DNA of 54,919 nt from an uncultured Bacteroidia bacterium (GTDB taxonomy: Bacteria > Bacteroidota > Bacteroidia > Bacteroidales > F082). The stretch covers positions 1-54,919 of the forward strand of contig CADAFC010000004.1 in the NCBI GenBank assembly GCA_902787095.1, in the 5' to 3' direction. Position numbers and translations under genes: made by a program. The notes under the pieces were generated by a model, which was not told the DNA's origin, ran no database searches, and worked only from the letters and a program-made list of their open reading frames with translations. Below are positions 21,842 to 30,196 of the stretch, one piece after another (within the stretch, counting starts at the first letter, position 1; each line of letters starts with the position of its first letter).

Positions 21842-24301
21842 ATGGCTTATAAAAAGTATATCTTACTTGTAATAATAATCATTGCGGCTGTCACTGCTAA
21901 AGCTCAGATTTTCAGCGTTCAAGGTAGTGTCATGGACAGCGTCACGAAGCAGAAACTGGCGTTTGTCAACATCATTGTCAACGACGACGGCACATTGGGA
22001 ACGACCACCGACATCGACGGCAATTTCAGCATCACAAGCAAAAAAGAGATAAAAAAACTCACGTTTTCATACGTAGGATATCGTAAAAAATCGGTTTCTG
22101 TTGAAGATTTTAGCAGTAAAAGCAATAAAATCCGATTAAGTCCGGTTGCCTACAATCTCGACGAGGTCGTTTTTTATGCTGGCGAGAACCCTGCACACCG
22201 CATCATCGACAACGTGGTGAAAAATCGCAAGCATAACAACCCCGAAATGCTTGATTATTACTCATATACGATATACGACCGCATGGTTTTCACCGTCGAC
22301 ACCATCGAGGTCGCCGACTCCGTTTTCTTGGATTTCGGCAAGCTCTGGCGCAACAACGACCTCATGGTGATGGAGACTGTCTCCGAGGTTTTTCATAAGA
22401 AATCACATAAAAACAAGCGCGAAATCAAGGCGAACATAGTTGCCGGACTGAAGAATCCGATGTATTTTTACATCCTCGACGGCATGCAGAGCACTCATTT
22501 TTATGATGAATTCATCACCGTTTATGAGAAAAACTACGTCAACCCCATCACGCCAGGCAGCAAATCGCGTTATTTCTTCGGTCTCGAATCGACGATGCCG
22601 ACAGCTGAGGGTGACACCTTATATGTAATATCGTTCAAGCCGCGCCGCAACGCCACTTTCGACGCTCTCAAAGGCGTGATGACCGTCACATCCGATGGCT
22701 GGGCCATCGTCAACGTGAAAGCCGAGGCCGCCGACAAGACCAACACCCTCGACGTGAAAATACAGCAGCTTTACGCTAAAATAAATGACTCTGTGTGGTT
22801 TCCGGTGCAGCTCAACACCGACATAATATTCTTGAGAATGCTCGCCAGCCAACAATCCATGCAGTTTTCAACGGGCATGACAGCCGAAAACACCAACACC
22901 TCGCTCAACGGCATCGGGAAAAGCTATATCTCCAACATCAACATCACAGAACCTATTGATAATAAGAAGTTTGGCTCCACCGATATCGAACTCGCCGAAG
23001 ACTCAGGAATGAAAGACGAGACTTATTGGAAGTATTACCGCAACGACAGTTTAAACGAAAGAATAACAAACACTTACAAGGTTATGGACACCATAGTCGA
23101 GGACATGGTAAAAGAAATCGGCATCGACTTTGACCAGATCTTGAACACCACCAACACCATCCTGAAAGACGGTGCCATCCCGTGGGGAAAAGTCAACTTC
23201 GGGCTGTCAGACTTCTTGCGCTACAATGTTGGCAACAAATTATACCTCGGTTTGGGTATTAAAACCAATGAGAAGCTGTCGAAACACATAAGATTTGGAG
23301 GCTATATCGGCTATTGGTTCGGCCCGAAACACGGCAATGCCGGTGGCGACATCGAGCTCAAATTCAACCTCAAACAAGACTTTGGGCTGAGACTTAGTAT
23401 CGACCACAAATACGATGGTGTAGGCACTTACGGTTTCAACAACTCAAACAGCATCCTCAACGAGAGCAATTACAAGTATTTCTACATTAAATGGACCACC
23501 TTGAACACCACGGCGGCGGCTGAGCTATCCTCACGTTTCGCCAATGTCTGCAAGGGTTTCGTAAAATTCAGCCTCAGCGACAAGGAGATGTACGACTGGT
23601 ACGCCTACAACCCTGGCGACACCACTTACAACGGCCGTTTCCGCGTCACGACATTGGATTTCAAGGTCAGGATTGCGCCTGGCGAGCGTTACATGCTCAC
23701 TAACAAAGGCCTTGTGACCGTAACGCCTGGCAGGCCGGTGATCTGGCTCTCATACCAGAAAGGGTTGAAAGGTGTGCTCGACTGTCCATTCAACTTCGAC
23801 AAGATTCAAGCACAGCTAACATATTCATTTGTAACACGTTACATCGGGAAAACCACGATAACATTGCAGGCCGGATATGTCTTCGGCGACACACCGATAT
23901 TTGAGAATTTCAACATTTTCGCCAACAACCGTGGTTTTGCGCTCTACTCGACAGAAAGTTTCGCCACGATGAATATCAACGAATTCATCTGCGACAAGTT
24001 TGCTCTGCTTTTCTTCACCCACAACTTCGGCAAGTTCTTTAAAACCAAATACTTCAATCCTGAATTCATCTTCGTCACCAATGTCGGTTGGGGCGACATC
24101 GACAATGTGCAGCAACATAGCGGTGTGGAGTTCAAAAGCATGAAAGACGGCTACTATGAAAGCGGCATGGTGTTTGATAACTTATTGAAAATCAGCACAT
24201 CAAAATGGGGTTTCGGTGTTTATTACCGCTATGGTGCCAACTCGTTTGACAACGCCGGTGACAATTTCTCGTTCAAACTCAAAGTCGGATTGACTTTATA
24301 A
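21842..24301 (+). CDS. DUF5686 outer-membrane protein with CarboxypepD_reg domain
   Basis: 819 residues. Signal peptide ending AKAQ, then a carboxypeptidase-regulatory-like beta-sandwich (residues about 25-105: SVQGSVMDSVTKQKLAFVNIIV, TDIDGNFSI, LTFSYVGYRKKSVSV), a DUF5686 core starting near NPAHRIIDNVVKNRKHNNP, and a C-terminal half rich in alternating aromatic strands that should form an outer-membrane barrel. Family function unknown. ATG 21842 is chosen because it lies just after the promoter; the frame upstream only translates the repeat. Overlaps the end of the GlcNAc kinase gene by 6 bases. Confidence 0.85.
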   Translation: MAYKKYILLVIIIIAAVTAKAQIFSVQGSVMDSVTKQKLAFVNIIVNDDGTLGTTTDIDGNFSITSKKEIKKLTFSYVGYRKKSVSVEDFSSKSNKIRLSPVAYNLDEVVFYAGENPAHRIIDNVVKNRKHNNPEMLDYYSYTIYDRMVFTVDTIEVADSVFLDFGKLWRNNDLMVMETVSEVFHKKSHKNKREIKANIVAGLKNPMYFYILDGMQSTHFYDEFITVYEKNYVNPITPGSKSRYFFGLESTMPTAEGDTLYVISFKPRRNATFDALKGVMTVTSDGWAIVNVKAEAADKTNTLDVKIQQLYAKINDSVWFPVQLNTDIIFLRMLASQQSMQFSTGMTAENTNTSLNGIGKSYISNINITEPIDNKKFGSTDIELAEDSGMKDETYWKYYRNDSLNERITNTYKVMDTIVEDMVKEIGIDFDQILNTTNTILKDGAIPWGKVNFGLSDFLRYNVGNKLYLGLGIKTNEKLSKHIRFGGYIGYWFGPKHGNAGGDIELKFNLKQDFGLRLSIDHKYDGVGTYGFNNSNSILNESNYKYFYIKWTTLNTTAAAELSSRFANVCKGFVKFSLSDKEMYDWYAYNPGDTTYNGRFRVTTLDFKVRIAPGERYMLTNKGLVTVTPGRPVIWLSYQKGLKGVLDCPFNFDKIQAQLTYSFVTRYIGKTTITLQAGYVFGDTPIFENFNIFANNRGFALYSTESFATMNINEFICDKFALLFFTHNFGKFFKTKYFNPEFIFVTNVGWGDIDNVQQHSGVEFKSMKDGYYESGMVFDNLLKISTSKWGFGVYYRYGANSFDNAGDNFSFKLKVGLTL

Positions 24302-25195
24302 ATTTTTGTGATACTCAATCAGACCATCCATCGGGTTTTTCATGATTTTCGAGCATTTAATATTGTGATTTTCAAGGACTTGCAATAGCAAATCTTTGAA
24401 TGAAAACGCTACCGAGCCGACGAAACCATACAGCAGTAGATTTATTCGCCTTTGGCGAATGCTTTCGCTTCGCTCAGGTCTCGACTCCACTGCGTTCCGC
24501 TCGAAATGACGGAATGAACGTTGCGCCGACATAATAAATTCCTCAAAACATTCAGTCACAAGATTTATAACATATTGATTCTCAATATTTTCTAATGCAA
24601 AACTTGCAAATTCCGCCAGATAACGCGACGGCGCATCGCCATGATACACGTTTTTCAGCAGTGTCTCCCTGTCAAGATTATATTTCTCATTGAATTTTGC
24701 CCTTAAACCGTCAGGCATAACTTTGTAAAAATAATCATGCACTAAGTGCTTCCCGATGTGGCAGCCACTGCCCTCGTCACCGAGCATAAACCCAAGAGAC
24801 ACAATGCTTTCAGTGATTTTTTCGCCGTCATAGAAACAGGCATTTGAGCCGGTTCCCAAGATGCAAGCGACTCCATCATTTTTACCCAAAAGAGCATGGC
24901 ACGCACCCAAAGAGTCGGGATACACCTCTATATCATTGATTTTGAAAATCATAGCGAATATCATCGCCATCTTATTTTGGTTAGCTTCAGAAGCGCATCC
25001 GGTTCCGTAAAACACTATTTTACTAACATCTTGATTATCAATGATATTTTTAGCCTCAACAATAATATTCTTTATCGTTTCATTTTCAGTAAAATTAGGA
25101 TTGAAGCCATTGGTTATGAATCGTTTAGCTATATTTTCGCCATCCAAGACGACCCATTCGGCCTTTGTCGAACCGCAATCAATAATCAGTGTCAT
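24296..25195 (-). CDS. N-acetylglucosamine kinase-like (BadF/BcrA ATPase family)
   Basis: 299 residues of the ASKHA fold: IIDCGSTKAEWVV (phosphate 1), VACILGTGSNACFYDG (phosphate 2), GFMLGDEGSGCHIGK (connect/adenosine region). Probably phosphorylates amino sugars recovered from peptidoglycan or glycans, which fits glmS and the GH20 hexosaminidase in the window, although they are not linked in one operon. Residues about 228-250 (ERNAVESRPERSES and neighbours) are encoded by a palindromic repeat inserted in frame, making the protein longer than typical relatives (about 280). Function may or may not be retained. Confidence 0.82.
   Translation of the reverse strand: MTLIIDCGSTKAEWVVLDGENIAKRFITNGFNPNFTENETIKNIIVEAKNIIDNQDVSKIVFYGTGCASEANQNKMAMIFAMIFKINDIEVYPDSLGACHALLGKNDGVACILGTGSNACFYDGEKITESIVSLGFMLGDEGSGCHIGKHLVHDYFYKVMPDGLRAKFNEKYNLDRETLLKNVYHGDAPSRYLAEFASFALENIENQYVINLVTECFEEFIMSAQRSFRHFERNAVESRPERSESIRQRRINLLLYGFVGSVAFSFKDLLLQVLENHNIKCSKIMKNPMDGLIEYHKNL
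24446..24514. repeat. Palindromic repeat inserted in the GlcNAc kinase gene
   Basis: TTTCGCTTCGCTCAGGTCTC then CGACTCCACTGCGTTCCG and CTCGAAATGACGG: a degenerate copy of the GTCATTTCGA family read through in frame. Confidence 0.75.
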
Positions 25196-25208
25196 AGTTT
25201 ATTTTTTG

Positions 25209-25216
25209 CAAAGATA
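25209..25216 (-). promoter_or_regulatory. -7 box TATCTTTG for the GlcNAc kinase gene
   Basis: Minus-strand TATCTTTGC, 14 bases before the start at 25195. Confidence 0.6.
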
Positions 25217-25220
25217 GTAA

Positions 25221-25318
25221 AAAGTTTATAAAGTCACAAAGTTTATAAAGTTCTTAAAGTTCTTAAAGTTTATAAAGTTCTTAAAGTTTATAAAGTTTTA
25301 AGGTTTATAAAGTTAAAA
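25221..25318. repeat. AAAGTTTATAAAGTTCTT tandem array
   Basis: About a dozen 7- to 8-base units of AAAGTTT(A)T / AAAGTTCTT in one direction, between the divergent GlcNAc kinase and speA promoters. Confidence 0.85.
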
Positions 25319-25345
25319 AATTGTTACACCTATTAATATAATGCA

Positions 25346-25353
25346 TATATTTG
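25346..25353 (+). promoter_or_regulatory. -7 box TATATTTG for speA
   Basis: TATATTTGC, 20 to 32 bases before the two possible starts. Confidence 0.65.
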
Positions 25354-25384
25354 CAGTCCAAATTATTATACTATGGGAAGAAGC

Positions 25385-27286
25385 ATGAGAAAATGGCGTG
25401 TTGAGGACTCAGCTGAGCTCTACAACATCAACAACTGGGGTATTAACTATTTCTCTATCAATGAGAAAGGTCATGTGGTGGTGACTCCGCGCGAGGGTTG
25501 TGCCTCCGTCGACCTCCGTGAGCTCGTCGATGAATTGCAGCTTCGTGACGTGTCGGCTCCAATGCTGATTCGTTTTCCTGACATCATTGACACCCGCATC
25601 GAGAAAATCGATTCATGCTTCAAAGAAGCCGCAAAAGAGTACGACTACAAAGGAAAGAACTTCATCGTCTTCCCTATCAAAGTCAACCAGATGCGCCCTG
25701 TGGTCGAGGAAATAGTGAGCCACGGCAAGAAGTTCAACATCGGACTGGAAGCAGGCTCGAAACCTGAGCTTCACGCCATCATAGCTTCGAACACCGACAG
25801 CGAGTCGCTGATAATCTGCAACGGTTACAAGGACGAGAGTTTCATCGAGTTGGCGCTGTTAGCGCAGAAGATGGGCCGCACCATCATCATAGTTGTTGAG
25901 AAGATGAATGAGTTACGTCTCATCGCCAAGCTGTCGAAGCAGCTGAAAGTGTCACCAAAGATTGGTATCCGCATCAAATTGGCGAGTTCAGGTGCTGGCA
26001 AATGGGAAGACTCAGGCGGCGATGCATCGAAGTTCGGGCTCTCATCGTCAGAGCTGCTTGAAGCTCTTGAGTTTCTTGAGAAAAACGACATGATGGACTG
26101 CCTCAAGCTGGTGCATTACCACATCGGCAGCCAGGTGACGAAGATAAGAAGCATAAAGATAGCCTTGAAGGAAGCCGCACAGTTCTATGTTCAGCTTCAT
26201 AAGATGGGCTTCAACGTTGAGTTTGTTGACGTTGGCGGTGGTCTTGGTGTTGACTACGACGGCACGCACTCGGCCAACAGCGCAAGCTCTGTCAACTATA
26301 CTATCCAGGAATACGTCAACGACGCAATATTCTCTATCGTTGATGCATGCGACAAAAACGGATTACAGCATCCAAACGTCATCAACGAGTCGGGACGCGC
26401 TCTTACGGCACACCACTCGGTTTTGATTATGGAAGTGCTTGAGACTGCGTCACTTCCGACATGGGACGATGACAACGAGAAGGTTGAAGACAACGACCAC
26501 GAGCTCATACACGACTTGTACGAGACATGGGACAACCTCACCAGCAAACAGTCGTCCATGCTTGAGACATGGCACGATGCACAGGAAATCCGTGAAGAAG
26601 CCCTCGACCTCTTCAACATGGGCTTGCTCGACCTCAAGACAAGAGCTAAGATTGAGCGTATTTTCTGGTCTATCGCACTGGAAATCAACCAGTTAGCATC
26701 ACAGCAAAAGAGAGTCCCCGACGAGTTGCTCGCCTTGCCTAAATTGCTGGCCGACAAATATTTCTGCAACTTCTCAATGTTCCAGTCGCTGCCTGACGCA
26801 TGGGCTATCGACCAGGTGTTCCCTGTGATGCCCATCCATCGTTTGAACGAATATCCTGACCGTCAGGCCACTCTGCAGGACATCACCTGCGACTCCGACG
26901 GTAAGATGACCACATACGTCACAGGCCACAGCCTGTCGCACAACCTGCCGGTACATTCTTTGTCGAAAAACGAGCCATATTATATAGGTGTGTTCCTCGT
27001 GGGCGCATATCAGGAGATTTTGGGCGACATGCACAACCTCTTCGGTGACACCAACGCAGTGCACGTCTCCGTTGACGAAAAAGGCTATTACATCGACCAA
27101 CTCATTGACGGTGAGACCGTTGCTGAGGTCTTGGAATATGTTCAATACAGTCCGAAGAAACTTGTCCGCACAGTGGAGTCATGGGTCACGAGCTGCGTGA
27201 AAGCCGGAAAGATCACCGTTGAAGAAGGTAAAGAGTTCCTGTCGAATTACAGGTCAGGATTGTACGGATATACTTATCTTGAGTAA
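25385..27286 (+). CDS. speA: Biosynthetic arginine decarboxylase
   Basis: 633 residues. PLP enzyme converting arginine to agmatine for polyamine synthesis. VFPIKVNQMRPVVEE holds the PLP lysine; GLEAGSKPELHAIIA, FVDVGGGLGVDYDGTHS and NESGRALTAHHSVLI are barrel signatures; the C-terminal GAYQEILGDMHNLFGDTNAVHV is characteristic. I chose ATG 25385 (MRKWRVEDSAELYNI), the N-terminus I remember for Bacteroides homologues; the ATG at 25373 (four residues longer) is equally open. Confidence 0.95.
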   Translation: MRKWRVEDSAELYNINNWGINYFSINEKGHVVVTPREGCASVDLRELVDELQLRDVSAPMLIRFPDIIDTRIEKIDSCFKEAAKEYDYKGKNFIVFPIKVNQMRPVVEEIVSHGKKFNIGLEAGSKPELHAIIASNTDSESLIICNGYKDESFIELALLAQKMGRTIIIVVEKMNELRLIAKLSKQLKVSPKIGIRIKLASSGAGKWEDSGGDASKFGLSSSELLEALEFLEKNDMMDCLKLVHYHIGSQVTKIRSIKIALKEAAQFYVQLHKMGFNVEFVDVGGGLGVDYDGTHSANSASSVNYTIQEYVNDAIFSIVDACDKNGLQHPNVINESGRALTAHHSVLIMEVLETASLPTWDDDNEKVEDNDHELIHDLYETWDNLTSKQSSMLETWHDAQEIREEALDLFNMGLLDLKTRAKIERIFWSIALEINQLASQQKRVPDELLALPKLLADKYFCNFSMFQSLPDAWAIDQVFPVMPIHRLNEYPDRQATLQDITCDSDGKMTTYVTGHSLSHNLPVHSLSKNEPYYIGVFLVGAYQEILGDMHNLFGDTNAVHVSVDEKGYYIDQLIDGETVAEVLEYVQYSPKKLVRTVESWVTSCVKAGKITVEEGKEFLSNYRSGLYGYTYLE

Positions 27287-27347
27287 TGTTTACTGTTTAC
27301 AGTTTATAGTTTATTGAAGGTTATAAACTGTAAGCCGTAAACAAATA

Positions 27348-27383
27348 AAAAAAAAGGATGTCAGTTTTGACATCCTTTTTTTG
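27348..27383. terminator. Bidirectional terminator between speA and tRNA genes
   Basis: Stem AAAAAGGATGTCA (27351-27363) with TGACATCCTTTTT (27368-27380), with T runs on both strands. Confidence 0.85.
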
Positions 27384-27385
27384 TG

Positions 27386-27460
27386 TCGGGGTAGCAGGAT
27401 TCGAACCTGCGACCCCCTGCTCCCAAAGCAGGTGCGCTAGCCGGACTGCGCTATGCCCCG
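27386..27460 (-). tRNA. tRNA-Pro (TGG)
   Basis: Minus-strand cloverleaf with anticodon stem CCTGC/GCAGG around the loop TTTGGGA (anticodon TGG), T arm GGTTCGAATCC, acceptor CGGGGCA/TACCCCG with one C-A mismatch, discriminator A. CCA is not encoded. Confidence 0.93.
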
Positions 27461-27471
27461 ATATTATCCGG

Positions 27472-27559
27472 CGGAGAAGGGGGGATTCGAACCCCCGGTA
27501 GCCTTAGGGGCTACGACAGTTTAGCAAACTGTTGGTTTCAGCCACTCACCCACCTCTCC
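27472..27559 (-). tRNA. tRNA-Ser (GCT)
   Basis: 88 bases with a long variable arm (GTAGCCCCTAAGGCTAC), anticodon stem ACAGT/ACTGT around TTGCTAA (anticodon GCT), acceptor GGAGAGG/CTTCTCC, discriminator G. Cotranscribed ahead of tRNA-Pro. Confidence 0.95.
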
Positions 27560-27585
27560 AGTTGTTTTCTGTGGCTTTGCGGGTG

Positions 27586-27593
27586 CAAAAATA
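27586..27593 (-). promoter_or_regulatory. -7 box TATTTTTG for the Ser-Pro tRNA pair
   Basis: Minus-strand TATTTTTGC 26 bases upstream of tRNA-Ser. Confidence 0.65.
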
Positions 27594-27672
27594 CAACATT
27601 TTTTAATACCACCAAACTTTTTTTTAATTTTTTTTTATTTTTAATTTTTATCATTGATAATCATAATTTTAT

Positions 27673-27680
27673 TACCTTTG
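27673..27680 (+). promoter_or_regulatory. -7 box TACCTTTG for the alkaline phosphatase gene
   Basis: TACCTTTGC, 17 bases before the ATG at 27698. Confidence 0.65.
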
Positions 27681-27697
27681 CAAAAAATAATTTTACC

Positions 27698-28774
27698 ATG
27701 AAAACACACAGATTGTTAGCTTTTTTACTCGTCGCAACGACACTTTTTGCAAGTTCTTGCACCTCAAACGACAAAAATCAGGTTCCTCGAGGTCCGAAAA
27801 ACGTCATCGTGATGATTGGCGACGGCATGGGACCGGCACAAGTTTACGCCTTATTGCTTACAAGTCAGGAGAAAACAGCGTTTGAACGTTTTCCATTTAG
27901 TGGTTTTTCTATAACGAAATCGGCTTCAAACGAGATCACCGACTCGGCAGCTGGCGGTTCGGCCATAGCTAACGGCACAAAGACCAACAATGGCGTTGTT
28001 GGAATGGATCCTGACAGCATCCCTGTGCCTAGCATGTTGGAAATCTTTGCCGAGCAAGGCAAAAAGACAGGTGTCGTTGTGACCTGCTCTGTCACGCATG
28101 CCACCCCTGCTGACTTCATCGCGCATAACATCACCCGTAAAGACAACGAAGGCATAGCTCTCGAAATATCTGAGAAAGAAGGACTTAACGTGCTCTTCGG
28201 CGGTGGCAAGAAATATTTCACCGAGCGCAAGGACGGCGTCGACCTCATCAGCAAGATGTGGGGAAAAGGCTGGAACATCTACGACTCTCTTCCACAGATT
28301 GAAGACAACAACGCCAGAACCATGGTGCTGGCAGACCGCAAGCATCTGGATGCGGCACCGAAACGCGGCGATTTCCTGCCAAAGGCTACGGCAAAGGCCA
28401 TTGAGATGCTTGACAATGAGAAGGGCTTCTTCCTGATGGTCGAAGGCTCACAGATCGATTTCGCAGGTCATGCCAACGATTCTACTACACTCGTCGAAGA
28501 GATGATAGACTTCAACAACACTCTCAATGTGGTTTTGGACTATGCCGAAAAAGACGGAAACACTCTGGTTGTCGTCACTGCTGACCATGAGACCGGCGGA
28601 CTGTCGATTATCGACCCTGATGGCAAATACACCAGGACAGACTTCAATTTCAGTACTGGGAGCCACTCGGCTGTTTTTGTTCCAGTATTCGCCTACGGAC
28701 CCGGTGCGGAAAAATTTTCCGGCATAATGGACAACACCGAAATCATCAGTAAAATAATGGAAATAACGAAATAA
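27698..28774 (+). CDS. Alkaline phosphatase, lipoprotein form
   Basis: 358 residues. Lipoprotein signal ends FASSC (Cys21). The PhoA-type fold shows IVMIGDGMGPAQ (metal-binding Asp), the nucleophile motif TDSAAGGSA, SVTHATPADF, MVEGSQIDFAGHAND and VVTADHETGG. Expected to hydrolyse phosphate monoesters in the periplasm or on the cell surface. Somewhat shorter than E. coli PhoA, as usual for this group. No pho-type regulatory gene is adjacent. Confidence 0.93.
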   Translation: MKTHRLLAFLLVATTLFASSCTSNDKNQVPRGPKNVIVMIGDGMGPAQVYALLLTSQEKTAFERFPFSGFSITKSASNEITDSAAGGSAIANGTKTNNGVVGMDPDSIPVPSMLEIFAEQGKKTGVVVTCSVTHATPADFIAHNITRKDNEGIALEISEKEGLNVLFGGGKKYFTERKDGVDLISKMWGKGWNIYDSLPQIEDNNARTMVLADRKHLDAAPKRGDFLPKATAKAIEMLDNEKGFFLMVEGSQIDFAGHANDSTTLVEEMIDFNNTLNVVLDYAEKDGNTLVVVTADHETGGLSIIDPDGKYTRTDFNFSTGSHSAVFVPVFAYGPGAEKFSGIMDNTEIISKIMEITK

Positions 28775-28840
28775 TTCCGGTCATATAAAATTATTATTGA
28801 AAATATTAAAAAAAATTCTTCAATATATTAAAATTAGTTA

Positions 28841-28848
28841 TATCTTTG
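28841..28848 (+). promoter_or_regulatory. -7 box TATCTTTG for the RRM gene
   Basis: TATCTTTGC, 47 bases before the ATG; the leader is AT-rich. Confidence 0.65.
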
Positions 28849-28895
28849 CAGCTGATAAATAACCAGTTATAAATATTTAATTATTCAATTATTAT

Positions 28896-29156
28896 ATGAA
28901 GATTTTTATTGCGAAACTCCATCCAAAGACTACTGCGGACGATGTAAGACAGCTGTTTGAGCGTTTTGGCACTGTGTCATCATGCAAGGTCATAATGGAT
29001 CATGACACCAACCGTTCAAAATGTTATGGTTTTGTTGAGATGCCATTTGACAATGAGGCATACGTAGCTGTGGTTGAGACCAACGAGATGGAGTTTATGG
29101 GCAACGTCATCAACGTCAAGAAGTCCAAGCCGCAGCCCACAAAAGGCAAAAAGTAA
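28896..29156 (+). CDS. Single-RRM RNA-binding protein
   Basis: 86 residues forming one RNA recognition motif: RNP2 IFIAKL at residues 3-8 and RNP1 KCYGFVEM at about 42-49, with a basic tail ending PTKGKK. The Bacteroidota RRM proteins of this size are general RNA binders, often cold- or growth-phase-controlled; targets unknown. Monocistronic. Confidence 0.92.
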   Translation: MKIFIAKLHPKTTADDVRQLFERFGTVSSCKVIMDHDTNRSKCYGFVEMPFDNEAYVAVVETNEMEFMGNVINVKKSKPQPTKGKK

Positions 29157-29235
29157 CGTAATCACTTGATTATCATCTTATTTACAAATACAAATAAAAT
29201 TTTGTATTTTTTGTTCGGCTTTAAGAAAAATTTTG

Positions 29236-29243
29236 TATTTTTG
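29236..29243 (+). promoter_or_regulatory. -7 box TATTTTTG for tRNA-Arg(TCT)
   Basis: TATTTTTGC 17 bases before the tRNA. Confidence 0.65.
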
Positions 29244-29260
29244 CAGTCGCAAAATGCAAT

Positions 29261-29334
29261 GGTCTGGTAGCTCAGCTGGATAGAGCAACAGCCTTCTAAG
29301 CTGTGGGTCTTGGGTTCGAATCCCAACCGGATCA
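29261..29334 (+). tRNA. tRNA-Arg (TCT)
   Basis: Acceptor GGTCTGG/CCGGATC, anticodon stem ACAGC/GCTGT around CTTCTAA (anticodon TCT), T arm GGGTTCGAATCCC, discriminator A, no encoded CCA. Confidence 0.95.
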
Positions 29335-29340
29335 CGGAGA

Positions 29341-29376
29341 GCAAACGCCCGGCCAAACAGCTGGGCGTTTTTTTGA
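29341..29376 (+). terminator. Terminator of tRNA-Arg(TCT)
   Basis: Stem AAACGCCC (29343-29350) with GGGCGTTT (29363-29370) followed by a T run. The Sua5-like gene starts 23 bases later with no visible promoter of its own. Confidence 0.75.
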
Positions 29377-29398
29377 TGAGAAACTTAATAAACACTAT

Positions 29399-30010
29399 AT
29401 GTTCCTGCAAATACACCCCGAGAATCCCAACCCGCGTCACATCAAGATGGTACTCGAGTGCCTCAACGACGACGGCGTGATTATCTTCCCTACCGACACC
29501 ATTTACGGCATAGGCTGCAGCGTGAAAAGCAACAAGGCGTTCGAGCGCATCGCCCAGATCAAGGGAATCAGAAAAGAAAAGGCAGTTTTCTCGTTTATTT
29601 TCAATGACTTAAGTCAACTTTCCGAGTTTACCAAGCCTATCAGCAACGAGGTGTTCAAGATGATGAAACGAAATCTTCCCGGTGCATTCACCTTCATTTT
29701 AGAGGCGAACAACAACATACCGAAGATTTTCCAGAGCAAACGCAAGACCATAGGAATCCGCATTCCTGACCAGCCGATAATCACCAACATAGTTAGGGAG
29801 CTGGGGTGTCCGATAATGACGACATCAATCCTTGATGAAGATGAAATTTCAGGTTATTTGACCGATCCCGAGGAGATAAATGAGCATTATAAAGACAGAG
29901 TTGACATCATCATCGACGGCGGATTTGGGGAGAACAAGGAGAGCACCATTGTGGATTGCACTGATAATGAGATACTTATCACTCGTCAGGGCAAAGGCAT
30001 CCTGATATAA
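29399..30010 (+). CDS. Sua5/YciO/YrdC-family protein
   Basis: 203 residues. The YrdC fold is clear: GVIIFPTDTIYGIGCSV, then IAQIKGIRKEKAVFSF, PGAFTFILEA and GIRIPDQPI. True Sua5/TsaC proteins make threonylcarbamoyl-AMP for t6A at position 37 of ANN-reading tRNAs; the KGIRKEKAVFSF segment and lack of a C-terminal Sua5 domain suggest the YciO branch, whose role is less certain. The gene lies between tRNA-Arg(TCT) and tRNA-Lys(TTT), both t6A-type tRNAs. The start at 29399 is chosen because upstream codons fall inside the terminator and tRNA. Confidence 0.85.
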   Translation: MFLQIHPENPNPRHIKMVLECLNDDGVIIFPTDTIYGIGCSVKSNKAFERIAQIKGIRKEKAVFSFIFNDLSQLSEFTKPISNEVFKMMKRNLPGAFTFILEANNNIPKIFQSKRKTIGIRIPDQPIITNIVRELGCPIMTTSILDEDEISGYLTDPEEINEHYKDRVDIIIDGGFGENKESTIVDCTDNEILITRQGKGILI

Positions 30011-30052
30011 AAATTTTTGAAAAATTTTTGTCGGGCGTATTGGAAAATACAG

Positions 30053-30060
30053 TATTTTTG
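30053..30060 (+). promoter_or_regulatory. -7 box TATTTTTG for tRNA-Lys
   Basis: TATTTTTGC 28 bases before the tRNA. Confidence 0.65.
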
Positions 30061-30088
30061 CAGTCGCAATTGTGAATAACAAGAGCAT

Positions 30089-30161
30089 GACTTGGTAGCT
30101 CAGCAGGTAGAGCATCACACTTTTAATGTGGGGGTCCTGGGTTCGAGCCCCAGCCAGGTCA
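30089..30161 (+). tRNA. tRNA-Lys (TTT)
   Basis: Acceptor GACTTGG/CCAGGTC, anticodon stem TCACA/TGTGG around CTTTTAA (anticodon TTT), T arm GGGTTCGAGCCCC, discriminator A. Confidence 0.95.
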
Positions 30162-30162
30162 C

Positions 30163-30194
30163 AAAAAAGACCTTCAATTGAAGGTCTTTTTTTA
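30163..30194. terminator. Bidirectional terminator after tRNA-Lys
   Basis: AAAAAAGACCTTC pairs with GAAGGTCTTTTTT around AATT; shared with the convergent aminotransferase gene. Confidence 0.85.
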
Positions 30195-30196
30195 TT

